From Podospora comata (taxonomy: Eukaryota > Ascomycota > Sordariomycetes > Sordariales > Podosporaceae), in contig CP071498.1 in NCBI GenBank assembly GCA_017354895.1, positions 682,001 to 746,000 of the forward strand: a DNA stretch of 64,000 bases. Direction: 5' to 3'. The notes beneath the pieces were generated by a model. It made no database searches. It was not told where the DNA came from and was given only the letters and a program-made list of their open reading frames with translations. Each line of letters starts with the position of its first letter. Positions within the stretch are counted from its first letter, which is position 1. The position numbers and the translations under genes are program-made. This document shows positions 12,854 through 22,790 of this stretch, in pieces.

Positions 12854-14053
12854 GCGACTTGGGTGGAGCAGATGACGACGGCTGAGCAGGAGGGGTGGGT
12901 GGTGCTGGCTCAGGAGCGATTGGGACATTTTCCTTCGCTGGTCCCTTCGCAGCACTGCCCTTGCTATCGGCATCCGCTTTGGCTGCATCCATTCTGGCCT
13001 TGCGGTGAGCGTTGCTAGAGCTCAGACCCAGGTCACGCTGTAGGATGCGCGCAGCAGCAGCAATGCCTGCCCTACGGCTCTTCGATGGAGCCTCTGAAGA
13101 CGCGGATGGTGCGCTGGACTGAGTTGACTTTTGGATGGCTGCCACCTTAGCAGCCTCCGCGGCAGCCTCTGCAGCGGCAACAGCCTTCTTGGTCAAGATC
13201 TTGACCGACTCCCTGGGCCTCTCGGGTGCCTTTTCGGTGGCCCTCTCCCTTTCGGTTCTCGACTCTCTGTCCCGGGTGCTTCTCCTCCTGGGTTCCTCAG
13301 CACTGGTAGCTGGTGCCTTGCCCTTCCCAGCCAGTGACTCCGTTCTGGCATGTTTCATTGCGATCTTAGCAGCAGCGATTTCCTTTGCCTTGGCAGCCTT
13401 CCTCTCCTTCAGATACTCAATCAGAGGTGTCGTGGTGGTCTTTTCGGGTTCCTCTTCGGGCTCCGGTTCAGCAGTTACACCCTCTTTGTTCCCGTCTGGG
13501 CTTGCAAGGCTCTCCAGAAAAGCCATGAACTCCGGGTCTTGATCGATGGTCCCTTGTCGGCCGTCCACACGCTTCTTCTCACTGGGAATCTTCTTGTAGA
13601 CGGAGAACTCGACGGTTGGTGGAGCGACAAGGGCTGGATCGTTGTAGGTCTCCTTCGCATCTTCCCACTTGGCCTCTTGTACCTTGCGGAGGAGTTCTGG
13701 CAACTGATCTCTCTGCGAGACATGGAGATATGCCCGAGCTGGTGTTGACGGTTTTGAAGGGCTAGTCTCATGTCAGTATGGGGCGAGAGGCTGTCTGATC
13801 ATGGCACTTACTGTTGCGAGACCTTACCAGGATACCACTTGTACCAGTCGACCTTGCCATCTCCGAGTTTCCATTCATCGCCCAAAATGGCATGGAACTC
13901 TGCTTCGGTAAGACCTGGTGGTAGGCGACGGATCACGACTTTTTCTCCATTGGCGGGCGCCTTGGTCTTGGTTGCTTTTGGGGAATCGGCTGAAGACTGG
14001 GCGACTGCTGTAGTGCCGTTTGCCTTTCGTGATAACAACTGTGGAGTTGACAT
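11931..14053 (-). CDS. UPF3: UPF3-like nonsense-mediated mRNA decay factor
   Basis: Two exons, 14053-13812 and 13761-11931, joined across a 50-nt intron (GTAAGT donor, CTAG acceptor), give 690 residues. Residues about 40-180 form the Smg4/UPF3 domain: KVVIRRLPPGLTEAEF, WYKWYPGK, then after the intron ARAYLHVSQRDQL and VEFSVYKKIP. UPF3 bridges exon-junction or terminating-ribosome complexes to UPF2 and UPF1 in decay of mRNAs with premature stops. The middle is a long disordered region rich in Ala, Lys, Pro and Ser, with a polyglutamine run of about 20 residues near 383-401. A second RNA-recognition-motif-like fold lies near 515-592 (TRAFIKHANHSQG ... KGFAYVDF). The C-terminus is RGG/Lys-rich. 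The start at 14053 is the first ATG; the nearby TTG is not needed. The gene is divergent from SIT4. Confidence 0.93.
12798..12855. repeat. CAG/CAA microsatellite inside UPF3
   Basis: A run of CTG then TTG triplets on the plus strand reads as CAA and CAG codons on the coding strand and makes the polyglutamine tract of the UPF3 protein. The switch from pure CAA to pure CAG blocks suggests slippage expansion. Confidence 0.9.
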
Positions 14054-14774
14054 GGTCAAGCTGTGTGGTGGTTGAACCAGATATGATGAGGCTACCAGGT
14101 ATGATGATAATCAATGCTCGATGTCTGTGGGTTGGCTCACTCGGTGTAAGCGGGGTTCTCAGAAAACACTGATTGCGCCACGCAATTTATGGGTCTTTAA
14201 ATGACTGAAATGATTGAAGAAAGCGCGACAGCTGGTAGAGAATTCACAGTCCCTTCGTCTAAAGGAAACATGTGACTGAGTGAAAGGGCGCTGGTGACTG
14301 TCTGAGGGCAAGTGACAGTGAGAGATGGCTTTACAAGGTTGAAGGGCCCAGAAATCCAGACTCCGATAAACAGGTGGGGGCCAGCCTTATCAGCCTCTTC
14401 CCTGTCAATGTCATCAGGGTCCCCTTCCAATTGACAACGCACGGACCATGATCTTGATCCCACCACCAACTTGCTGCTGGCTGAGTGCTTGGCTCTGACG
14501 CCGTCGCTGAGCGCGTAAATCTCGGCTGAGAGAGCCTGCTTTCGCTCCCCGCCTTACACAATCACCAACTACTACTTCTCGACCGAGATTGGCTGCTATA
14601 AGCTCTGCTGCTGCTATTCTCGGCCTGCCCTTGATTTGATACCCCCGAGATCACTATCGCTCCGTGTGTAACAAGCATCATTCGACAAAAACAAACGACC
14701 GTCCAGAACACACTTGCGCAATACCTCGTCCCCTCCCCTCCCTCCCTCCCCACCAACCCCCTAATTCCAGAACC
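14054..14774. promoter_or_regulatory. Divergent promoter region, UPF3 / SIT4
   Basis: 721 bases separate the two divergent start codons. The SIT4 side (14690-14770) is a C- and CT-rich leader typical of filamentous fungi. No TATA box or specific operator is recognised. Confidence 0.5.
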
Positions 14775-16073
14775 ATGACCGCAGCGCCAAAGCCGGGCCC
14801 GGCGAATCTCCGACCCGGAGCTGGTCTCGACGAGTGGCTCGAAGAAGCAAAACAATGCCACTACCTACCAGAGTCTGTCATGAAGCAGCTCTGCGAAATG
14901 GTCAAAGAGGTTCTGATGGAGGAGTCCAACATCCAACCAGTAGTCACCCCTGTCACCATCTGCGGCGACATCCACGGCCAGTTCTACGATCTCCTAGAGC
15001 TCTTCCGAGTGGCTGGTGGCATGCCGGGCGACAACAACGTCCAGGCGCCCCAGACAGTCACAGCAGTCATCACATCCGACGACATTGAGCCCCCGAGCGA
15101 AATCACCGATCCCAAGCTGCAAAAGAAGGTCATAAATTCTGGCCCAGCCCCAATAAGTACAGATCCAAACGAAACGATCGTCGAGGGGGACACAACCACC
15201 GAGGCCATCCTCCCTCCAAATGAGGGGCTCACCCAGTCAGCAGACACCAAGTTTGTCTTTTTGGGCGATTTCGTCGACAGAGGGTATTTCAGTCTGGAAA
15301 CATTTACTCTCTTAATGTGTCTAAAAGCCAAGTCCGGATCTCCCTTCCCTTTCTGAGCCCAACCCCCACTAACATCCCTTTCTAGATACCCCGACAGAAT
15401 AGTCCTCGTCCGCGGCAACCACGAATCCCGTCAAATCACCCAAGTCTACGGCTTCTACGAAGAATGCCAGCAAAAATATGGCAACGCCTCCGTTTGGAAG
15501 GCCTGCTGCCAAGTCTTTGACTTTCTAGTTCTCGCAGCAATCGTGGACGGGACCGTCCTGTGCGTCCACGGCGGCCTGTCGCCCGAAATTAGAACCATCG
15601 ACCAGATCCGTGTTGTGGCTAGAGCGCAGGAGATCCCGCATGAAGGCGCGTTTTGCGACTTGGTGTGGAGTGACCCAGAGGATATCGACACGTGGGCGGT
15701 GAGCCCGAGAGGAGCGGGTTGGCTGTTTGGCGATAAGGTCGCTACCGAGTTTAACCACGTGAATGGGCTGAAGACGATTGCGAGGGCGCATCAGTTGGTG
15801 AATGAGGGTTACAAGGTATGTGTTTTTCGGGATTGTGTGTGTCTGGGGGGTTTGAGGGATGTTTGCTAATGATGTTGTTAGTATCACTTTAGCGAACGGT
15901 CGGTGGTGACGGTCTGGTCAGCACCGAATTACTGCTATCGCTGTGGTAATGTGGCGTCGATCATGACGGTGGACGAGCAGCTCAATACCAAGTTTAGCAT
16001 CTTCTCGGCTGTGCCGGATGATCAGCGCCATGTGCCAGCTGGGAGGAGAGGGCCGGGTGATTACTTCCTGTAG
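14775..16073 (+). CDS. SIT4: Sit4/PP6-type Ser/Thr protein phosphatase catalytic subunit
   Basis: Three exons (14775-15331, 15386-15815, 15882-16073) give 392 residues. Metallophosphatase motifs are intact: GDIHGQ at 64-69, GDFVDRG at 164-170 and RGNHESRQ near 195. The blocks [20 protein letters not shown] and [10 protein letters not shown] and the methylatable C-terminus DYFL are also present. Identity across the core is closest to human PP6 and yeast Sit4, rather than PP2A or PP4. Sit4/PP6 acts with SAP-type regulatory subunits in the G1 to S transition and TOR signalling. An extra segment of about 72 residues (roughly 86-157), polar and Pro/Thr-rich, sits between the first two metal-binding motifs. 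It is open, in frame and lacks good splice sites, so I read it as protein. Intron 1 has a weak donor (GTCCGG) but a good CTAAC branch and TCTAG acceptor. Intron 2 is canonical. Confidence 0.94.
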
Positions 16074-16781
16074 AGGGAGGCAGGGGGGGGGAGGAGGGCT
16101 ATCGATCCTGGGGTAGCAACCAACCACGGGATAACGTGTTGTAGCGTCTTATCGGCTAAGAGACCTGTTTTGATGCGGTGTACGAGGGAAACCGGCGTTT
16201 TACATGTTGTTATATTTGTCAGGGGCACATGGCAATTGATTTTTTGGACGGGATGATGAATAACTGGGATGAATATTTGATAAACTACTAGCATTGAGTT
16301 GGGTTGGTTGATTGGTCATTTTTGGGAGGGTGGGAGAAAGAGATGCTTGTATATTGTATACTGTCACTTTTTTCATCAAGCGGACCTTTTTGAGGGGTGT
16401 TTGAACTATTGAGTGGCTTTGGGCTTTCTGATATACCCGACTTTTGTTGTATTACCTATTTTTTTTTTGGGTAAAAATAGAAGACAGACGGGGGGATGGA
16501 GATGTCTTGGAGCCCAGGCGTTTCTGAAGAACTGAAGTGTTGAAAGGTACAAAGAAAGCTGAGTATTTTGATATCTATAAGTTTGATGCTCTCTATACAT
16601 GATGGGAAATTCTCAATGCCCGTTCTGCGCCGTGGAAAGCCAAAAAAAAAAATGTCAAAAGATGGTCAAGAGAAAGCAAAATCGCCCGTATTATGCCTGT
16701 CCCCCCATCACCCCCCGTTGCACCCTTCGTACTCCACGGTCCCCCACATCTAGCGTATAATATCCAATCTTCACCTCCTAG
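16074..16781. other. Convergent 3' flank between SIT4 and the MFS gene
   Basis: T-rich and A-rich DNA with several poly(T) and poly(A) runs (16455-16470, 16640-16650), as expected of two converging 3' UTRs. No gene seen. Confidence 0.5.
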
Positions 16782-19267
16782 TTAAACTATTACCCTTCGC
16801 ACCTCCACCCCCTTCCCCTTCTTCTTCTCCTCCACCACAACCTTCACCCCGGGCAGTCGTCCCAAACTGCCAGATGACCCCTCCCCCATCCCACCAGACC
16901 CAGATTGATCACTCCCCGAACTCCCAACCCTCTTCCCCTGGATAACCACTTGTTTTTTTCCCCCAGCCCGGGCACTCACCCTCTCCAGCATCCTCGCCTG
17001 TGACCGTCTCCGTTGCTCCTCAATCTTTTGCTGCTGCTCCTCCTTCCGCTGCCGGATCGCAAGACAAAACTTGGAGTTGGACCTGACCTTGTCCCCCTGC
17101 CAGAGAAACACAAACGGAATAGCACACATGAGCGTGCTCACGCCCCCAAGCAGCGAGCAAGCACCGCTTATTCCCAACTTCTCAAACATGGGGAGAGTAG
17201 CCAAAGGCAAGACAGTAGCGAGCAAAGAGCGGGAGGTTGACGCGGCAGCGTTGGCAGACGCGGCGTAGACTTCGTACGCGTCGGTCAAATAGTTCCTATC
17301 CCCATCACACCCAACATTAGTAACTATCACGGGAAGGGGGGTTAGGGGAGGGGGACAAACAAGAGAGCCTGGAAAATACACATAAACCCCACCCCAAACG
17401 GCACCCCCGCCAGCATCGGCACAAAAAAGTGAACCCCCTCCTTCGCCGTCCATCCCAACCAAAAAAGACTAATCACAAACATCGGCCCCCCGACACACGC
17501 GAGCGGTAGCCGTCTGTACTCCTCCTGTCTAGTCCACGCCTTGTTCCTCGCCATCGCCGACCTCAGAACACTATCCCACACAAAAAAGATCGGCAACGCG
17601 AGTAAGCACCCCGCCCCAACGGCCAGATACGTCAACCCGCACTCCCCCGGCGAGAGCCCATAAACCCCAGTGAAAATGATCGGAAACGCCTCAAAACACA
17701 TGTAAAAGATGGCATAACAAAGCGCGAGGTAAGCACACGAAGTGTTAACGATCGGCTCCGTGACGAGCATCTTGATGGGCCGGTATAAAACAACAGTCGT
17801 CAACTCCCTGAACGACTTCTTCTCCATCTCATGCAGCGCCACCACCCTAGCCTTGGGGTCATGAAGGCGAATCTCCTCAGCGCGTCGCTTGAGGAGGACA
17901 GGACCGTATGTTTCTGGGAGGAAGAACAAGGGGACAAGTGTGCATCCCGCGTAAATAAGTCCAATCCAAAACGCCCACCTCCAGCCGATTGTTTCGGAGC
18001 AGTAGCCTGATATGATGGGGGCGAGTAAAGGCCCGGAGACGGTCGTCATGAAGAATAACCCCATGTTCCTCCCTCGAGTGCGAGGATTGGGGGAGATGTC
18101 GGCGATTATCCCTGGGACGATGGCGATGGGGGCGGAGGCGAAGGTTCCGGTTAGGAGGCGGAAGATGAGGAACATGATCCAGCTGTTTGCGAGGGCGGTT
18201 GCGAGGGTGAAGGCGGTGAATATTAGGAAGGTGATCATTGTTGGGATTTTGCGGCCGAATTGCTCGGAAAGGGGGGCCCAGAGGATGGGGCCCATGACGT
18301 AGCCGATCAGATAGACGGAGATGGGGAGGACTTGTTGGGATTCGTTGGTAATGTCCCATTTGTCTGAGATAAAAGGCAGGGCGTTGGCTGGGAGGGCAGA
18401 GCCCATGGTTGAGTTGATGATGAGCATCATGCAAGTGATGAGGATGCAGGCTTTCTTGCCGGGGGACCACTCGTGCGGGTTGCCCGTGTCGTGGTCGGGT
18501 TCCCAGGAGACGATCATTTCTTCTTCATCGTCCGAGGTGGCGTGGCTGGAGGCGTAGTATGGAAAGGGGGTAGAAGTGGCGGGGGACTTTTTGAGGGAGG
18601 AGCTTTTGGTGAGGGTTCCGGTTGGTGGTTGGGGGTATTGGGTTTGTTCTTGCTGTTGCTGTTGAGCGGGTTCAAAGGCCGCGATATCAAGCTCGCCGGC
18701 GAGAATGCTCATGCATGTTGGGCAGCGAGGATGAGCCTGCTCTGGAACCTGGGGTTCTTCCCGGTTCTCCCCACTGCTCTCGCCAACATCTCGCGTGGGC
18801 TGCGTGCTTGCCATTGACACCCCTCGGCCCTCAGTGCCTCCAGCGGCGGCCAGGATAGCCTGGACTTCCTCTTTCGACAAGCCCAGAATATCAAAGGAGC
18901 ACTCCCGTTTCACCGATCCATCGGGTGATACCACTCGCTGGCACATATCTGGTGTAGAAACTGTGGCACGAAGAGCGGATGGTGGGCGAGCTCGTGTGGT
19001 CCTGATTAGCGGAAACGCTCTGGGGACCTGCGTCAGAGTTGCTTCTTCCGAGACCGTTTCGATCACGTCTTTCTCCTGTGGTGCTTCGACCTCTTTCTCA
19101 CTCTCCCGGATAGCTTCTTCGTCTTTGAGTTCCTCAACTACGGGTTCATCAGACTTCTCGGGAACATCAAGTGTTGTCTGAGTGTCATGATAGCTCTGGA
19201 AAGATGGCCTGTGGTGAACATCGTCTCCTCCGTCGTACTGACTGCTGGTTCGCTGTGGTTCTTCCAT
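16782..19267 (-). CDS. MFS multidrug/polyamine-type transporter (DHA1)
   Basis: Exon 1 runs 19267-17361 and exon 2 runs 17295-16782, joined across a 65-nt intron (GTTTGT donor, TTACTAAT branch, GATAG acceptor), for 806 residues. The first 270 or so residues are hydrophilic and acidic, with a Glu-rich stretch and a CPTCM pair, and are likely cytosolic. Twelve membrane segments follow. DHA1 features include LSEQFGRKIPTM (motif A-like), RLLTGTFASAPIAIVPGIIA, an RTRGRNMG loop and GWRWAFWIGLI. After the intron the protein reads NYLTDAYEVYAASANAA, a well-conserved helix of this family. A basic Gln/Arg tail of about 130 residues ends the protein. Family members are proton-coupled exporters of drugs, fungicides or polyamines at the plasma membrane; the substrate is not predictable. 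The start is the first ATG; an upstream in-frame TTG was ignored. Confidence 0.92.
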
Positions 19268-20662
19268 GGCGATCAGGAAGCTTGATCGACTACCCAAAAT
19301 CTACAGCCAGGAGGTGAAGGTTGGGCGTGGAGGACAGGGCCCTGGTGATTGTAAAAGAGTGTATTGGTCGAAGTGTCAGTCACCAAGTCTGGCCAGAAGC
19401 AAAAATCCAACTCCGGGGAGCAGAAGATCAAATATCCCATCCACAGCTCGAGAGAGCCTGGACAGACGGCGCCGTGGGCGAGCTGAAGCAACCGGTCACA
19501 CATGTCAGAGTGTAGGCCGCAGCACCAGAAAGAAGGCCACCAAGGTAGTTGGTTGCCGGGCATCACTGTGCATATTCTCCTGAAAAGCTTGAAAAGACCC
19601 TAGGAGAGGTAGTGTGTTGGTCCTCTGTAACCATCGGGTCGGTGATAGCCCGCTGCCGTTGAACTAGCTTTCGAAAAGACGGGACTAATGGGTCTAATGT
19701 CTCGTCTAGTAGGACAGAGTTAGAACGGCGTCGATGTGATAACGTGCACCACGAGACTGGGCCAACTGCAGGCCCGACGAAGGTGAGGTGAGCTGCCTTC
19801 TTTTCGGCGATAGCATTGCATCTCGACTCCTGTAGGGTGTGTGAGTTGACGGTGAGCTGTCATGATCTATCATATCGTGACAATGGACGAAGACAGCACC
19901 AGGCATCTCAGAGGCCCGGCTGAGAAATAAGGAGTCATCTGCAGGACTTGGCGGTCAATTGTCAAGTCCCGCACCCTGCATTTATGGGTGTCGGGTATCT
20001 GAACACCCACTATACCACAGCTCGAAGATGTAGTACGTGGTGGCTACTTCACGAGGGGACCTCCCCCCTGATTGGGGCTGAAACTGGCCCATGAAAAGGG
20101 TATCTGGAACGCGTAAGGCTTAGTCATAAGGCCAAACTACCGGGCTGTAGCATCGAGGTCTTGCTACTAAGTTTTGACGCGTTCCTAGCGGGATGATGTC
20201 AAAGCCACGTATGTGGGACATTAACGAAGCAAGTCATAATGGAGGTTCAGATTGGATTTCTTGATATTGCGCGCAAGACGGGATGCTATGTGCATTAGCA
20301 ATGCCCAACCAGACTATCGTGCTTGGATGTAGCTTACGAATTACTACACCCAGACCCCTTCATGAACGAATCTCCAATGGCATTGTAGCCAGTAGATCAA
20401 ATGAGTCCCGGAGCAAGTGGTGATGTGTCGGCCTCTCTCCTCCATCCCAAACCAGGCGTCGAGTTGGCCACAGGGTGGTTTCTCAAACTGAGATCATTGC
20501 CCCATCGTTTTCCTGCAAGATTCACAGAGTCAGGAGATGTCGGGGAACGGTGGCAGGTGAAAAGTGCAGACGTCGGGCAGCGGAATGCGGGGAGCCATCA
20601 CCGCTGACATGCAGTAAGATGTTTCACATGTCTCGCAAAGAAGAGCTGTCCATTTCCTCCCA
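19268..20662. other. Promoter of the MFS gene and 3' flank of prefoldin 4
   Basis: About 1.4 kb without a convincing coding frame. The left part is upstream of the MFS transporter. The rest is unremarkable unique-looking sequence with no repeats or RNA genes that I can identify. Confidence 0.45.
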
Positions 20663-21250
20663 TCATGTCTCGAGGTTGATAGTCTTTCCAAATCGCGCAT
20701 ACAGCTCCACCTTCAGTCGCGTCATTTCCTCCCGAATGGTGGCCATCTTGTCCTCCAACTCCCCGATTTCCTCCTCGATCTTGGCTGTTGAGAGGCCAAG
20801 GAGCTCCTGTGCCTGTGGTAGCGGCAGGTGGAAGAAGGCGTCTCCAATCTTGTACCTGGTAAATGTCAGAGCATGTGGCGGGAGATAATGATGCAGGAAG
20901 CAGAGAAAAACTCACGGAACAAGGTCATCCTCGTCGGCGAGCTCAAGCTCCGTCGTGATGTCGTCAAGCTCTTCCTTTTCTTTCTGTGCGGGGTTCAGCA
21001 AGGCTAGTTTCTGAAGCTGTGAACAGAGTTGTCTCACGTTTTTTACTTTGAGCTCCTCCTCGAGTGTGAGTTCGTGGGAGTGGAGGCGGCTGAATTTATT
21101 GATCTTGTCCTGATCCTCACGGCGGACCTCGATCTCATCCCCTACTGCATCCTCCTCCTCCTTGGTCAACTGGGTGAGAGTTAGCAATGTTGGCAGCAGA
21201 ATTCACAGGCCCATCGACGGAAATTTTACCATTCTCCTGCTCAAATTCAT
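20663..21250 (-). CDS. GIM3: Prefoldin subunit 4
   Basis: Four exons (21250-21230, 21169-21047, 20983-20916, 20855-20663) give 134 residues. The protein is an antiparallel coiled-coil beta-type prefoldin: REDQDKINKFSRLH, KEKEELDDITTELELADED, YKIGDAFFHLPL and the C-terminal RLKVELYARFGKTINLE all match the family. As part of the hexameric Gim/prefoldin complex it hands nascent actin and tubulin to CCT in the cytosol. Exon 1 is only 21 nt (MNLSRRM); the acceptor of exon 2 (CTAAC ... CCCAG) makes the upstream ATG necessary. Intron 2 is 63 nt, a multiple of three and free of stops in frame, so retention would add 21 residues. It is assigned as an intron because the family has no residues there. 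The gene is divergent from the CENP-W gene. Confidence 0.92.
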
Positions 21251-21605
21251 CTTGGCGAGTTTTGTCTATTTTCCTCTATTCCACGCAACGAGGATATCTG
21301 GAAGTTCAAGAAGGACTGTCGTCTTGGTCAGGCAGAAAGCTGTCGTTCAACTCAGTGGAAGGGGGGGACCCCACCATCAGAGATCTACAAGGTTGAAGGT
21401 GGGGCGCGGTCTGTTTATTCTCCGATTGGCCAGACACCTTTGAACCCTGCAAGTCAACAAACAAGCACCAGCACTTCTTTCATCATTATCAACCTCGTTT
21501 TCTCAATTCTCCTTGAAAAGTGTCGGTCTTTCATCTCATTTATCTATTGCTATCTTCAAGAGTCACTGTGTGCCACTCATTTTGTCAACAATTCCAGCAG
21601 TCAAA
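21251..21605. promoter_or_regulatory. Divergent promoter, prefoldin 4 / CENP-W
   Basis: 355 bases between two start codons pointing away from each other. The CENP-W side is CT-rich with pyrimidine runs at 21475-21560. No specific operator recognised. Confidence 0.5.
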
Positions 21606-22000
21606 ATGCCCGGTCAAAAGCTGTATCCACGCGCGACAGTCAAGAAAATCGTCAAGGCTCACTCCAATTGCAGCGTGAGCAAGAACGCAGATGTCATGGT
21701 ATGCCATTTTCAAGTCTTTATTCACGCGTGTTTTTGGGACTAACCAGGATTTAGATCTTTCTGGACTACATGCTGTTTATGCAAAAGTAAGCTCATCTCA
21801 CCCATCCCCATGAGATGGCACATACTGACTGAAAGTAGTCTGGTGAAAGAAGCCTCCATTGAAGCCAAAAAGGGTGGTGAAAGGGGCATCACGGCACGCA
21901 GTGTGAAGAAGGTGACGGCGGTAAGCAACCCTACTCTCGTTTGCAAAGCACTGGCTGACCTTGTGTTTTCTAGGATTCATTGGCCAAGTTCAAAGGATGA
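21606..22000 (+). CDS. CENP-W / Wip1-like histone-fold kinetochore protein
   Basis: Four small exons (21606-21698, 21755-21786, 21839-21920, 21974-22000) encode 77 residues. The product is a single histone fold: YPRATVKKIVKAHSN, FLDYMLFMQNLVKEAS and GITARSVKKVTADSLAKF correspond to helices 1-3. It resembles fungal CENP-W, which pairs with CENP-T (Cnn1/Cnp20) in the constitutive centromere complex. All three introns are short, with consensus donors (GTATGC, GTAAGC, GTAAGC) and CTAAC/CTGAC-type branches. Splicing is required, since each unspliced frame stops quickly. Other short histone-fold proteins (DNA polymerase epsilon or CHRAC subunits) are longer and less similar. The gene shares a 355-bp promoter with prefoldin 4. 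Confidence 0.87.
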
Positions 22001-22790
22001 ATGACAAGGCGACAAGGCCAAGGGACCCAAAACTAGTTTCACCGTTGGCTTCGTATTATTGTATGCAGAGAATGGCTTGATGACGCCGTGTCTGTTCACT
22101 GAGGTCCGGTCAAAGCCCGGCAGAGTGGGGATCAACCCGGCCGAGACGGAGCCCGCGACCGAGAGAGAGATCGGGTGTGGGGAGGTGTGCACCGAGATGG
22201 ATGAATGCAAATATCTCGGAGTAGGAGACATTGTGTGACTGCAAATCAGAACACTTTATATCTATAGGTGGGCACCATGCAGCAGGTAATCAAACCAATA
22301 TAGATGGTTGAGTAGGCACCCGTTGTCTATGGTTATGCTGCCTTGTTGTTTCCTGCTGCTTCTGCACGGTTCCAAACCCTCAGCCTGAGCCTCCAAAGGG
22401 CAGCCAATCGTGTGTGAGGCGTGGACGGCTTGGCCCATGCTTTCAGAAATCCGGGGCGGGAAGGAGCTCCCAAAAGAAAGAAAGCACGCCGCTTGCTTTT
22501 GCAGCTTCAAATTTTCAAGTCGACTCTTTATTTACTTGATACCTTGCCTACATAAACCTACCAATCTCTGTTTTTTCTGATTTCTGCTGAGAAGTCGTGA
22601 GCCAATCTCGAATTGCCACCATTCCTTGCATCCCACCTCCCATCTCCTCCCACCAAGCAACCTAGCCACCGACTCCATCCGTCTGGTCTCTACCCCACAA
22701 TTAGCGGCGCCTTAAGACCAGAGCTCTCTGTTTGGGCTGAACACTCACCACAACACCACAGCTCAATTGTACTATTCACATCGAACCGCC
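22001..22790. other. 3' flank of CENP-W and promoter/leader of the YAG7-family gene
   Basis: A stop-free plus-strand frame of about 77 codons (22006-22237) directly follows the CENP-W stop but has no upstream ATG, and I do not call it. From 22510 the sequence is CT-rich, as in a fungal 5' UTR leading to the start at 22791. Confidence 0.45.

Noticed and set aside
15030-15245. Possible unrecognised intron in SIT4
   Set aside because: The segment is in frame and stop-free and has no good GT donor, branch or AG acceptor at the required phases, so I keep it as coding.
22006-22237. Stop-free plus-strand frame after the CENP-W stop
   Set aside because: There is no ATG near its start and no splice path from CENP-W in the right phase; treated as 3' UTR.
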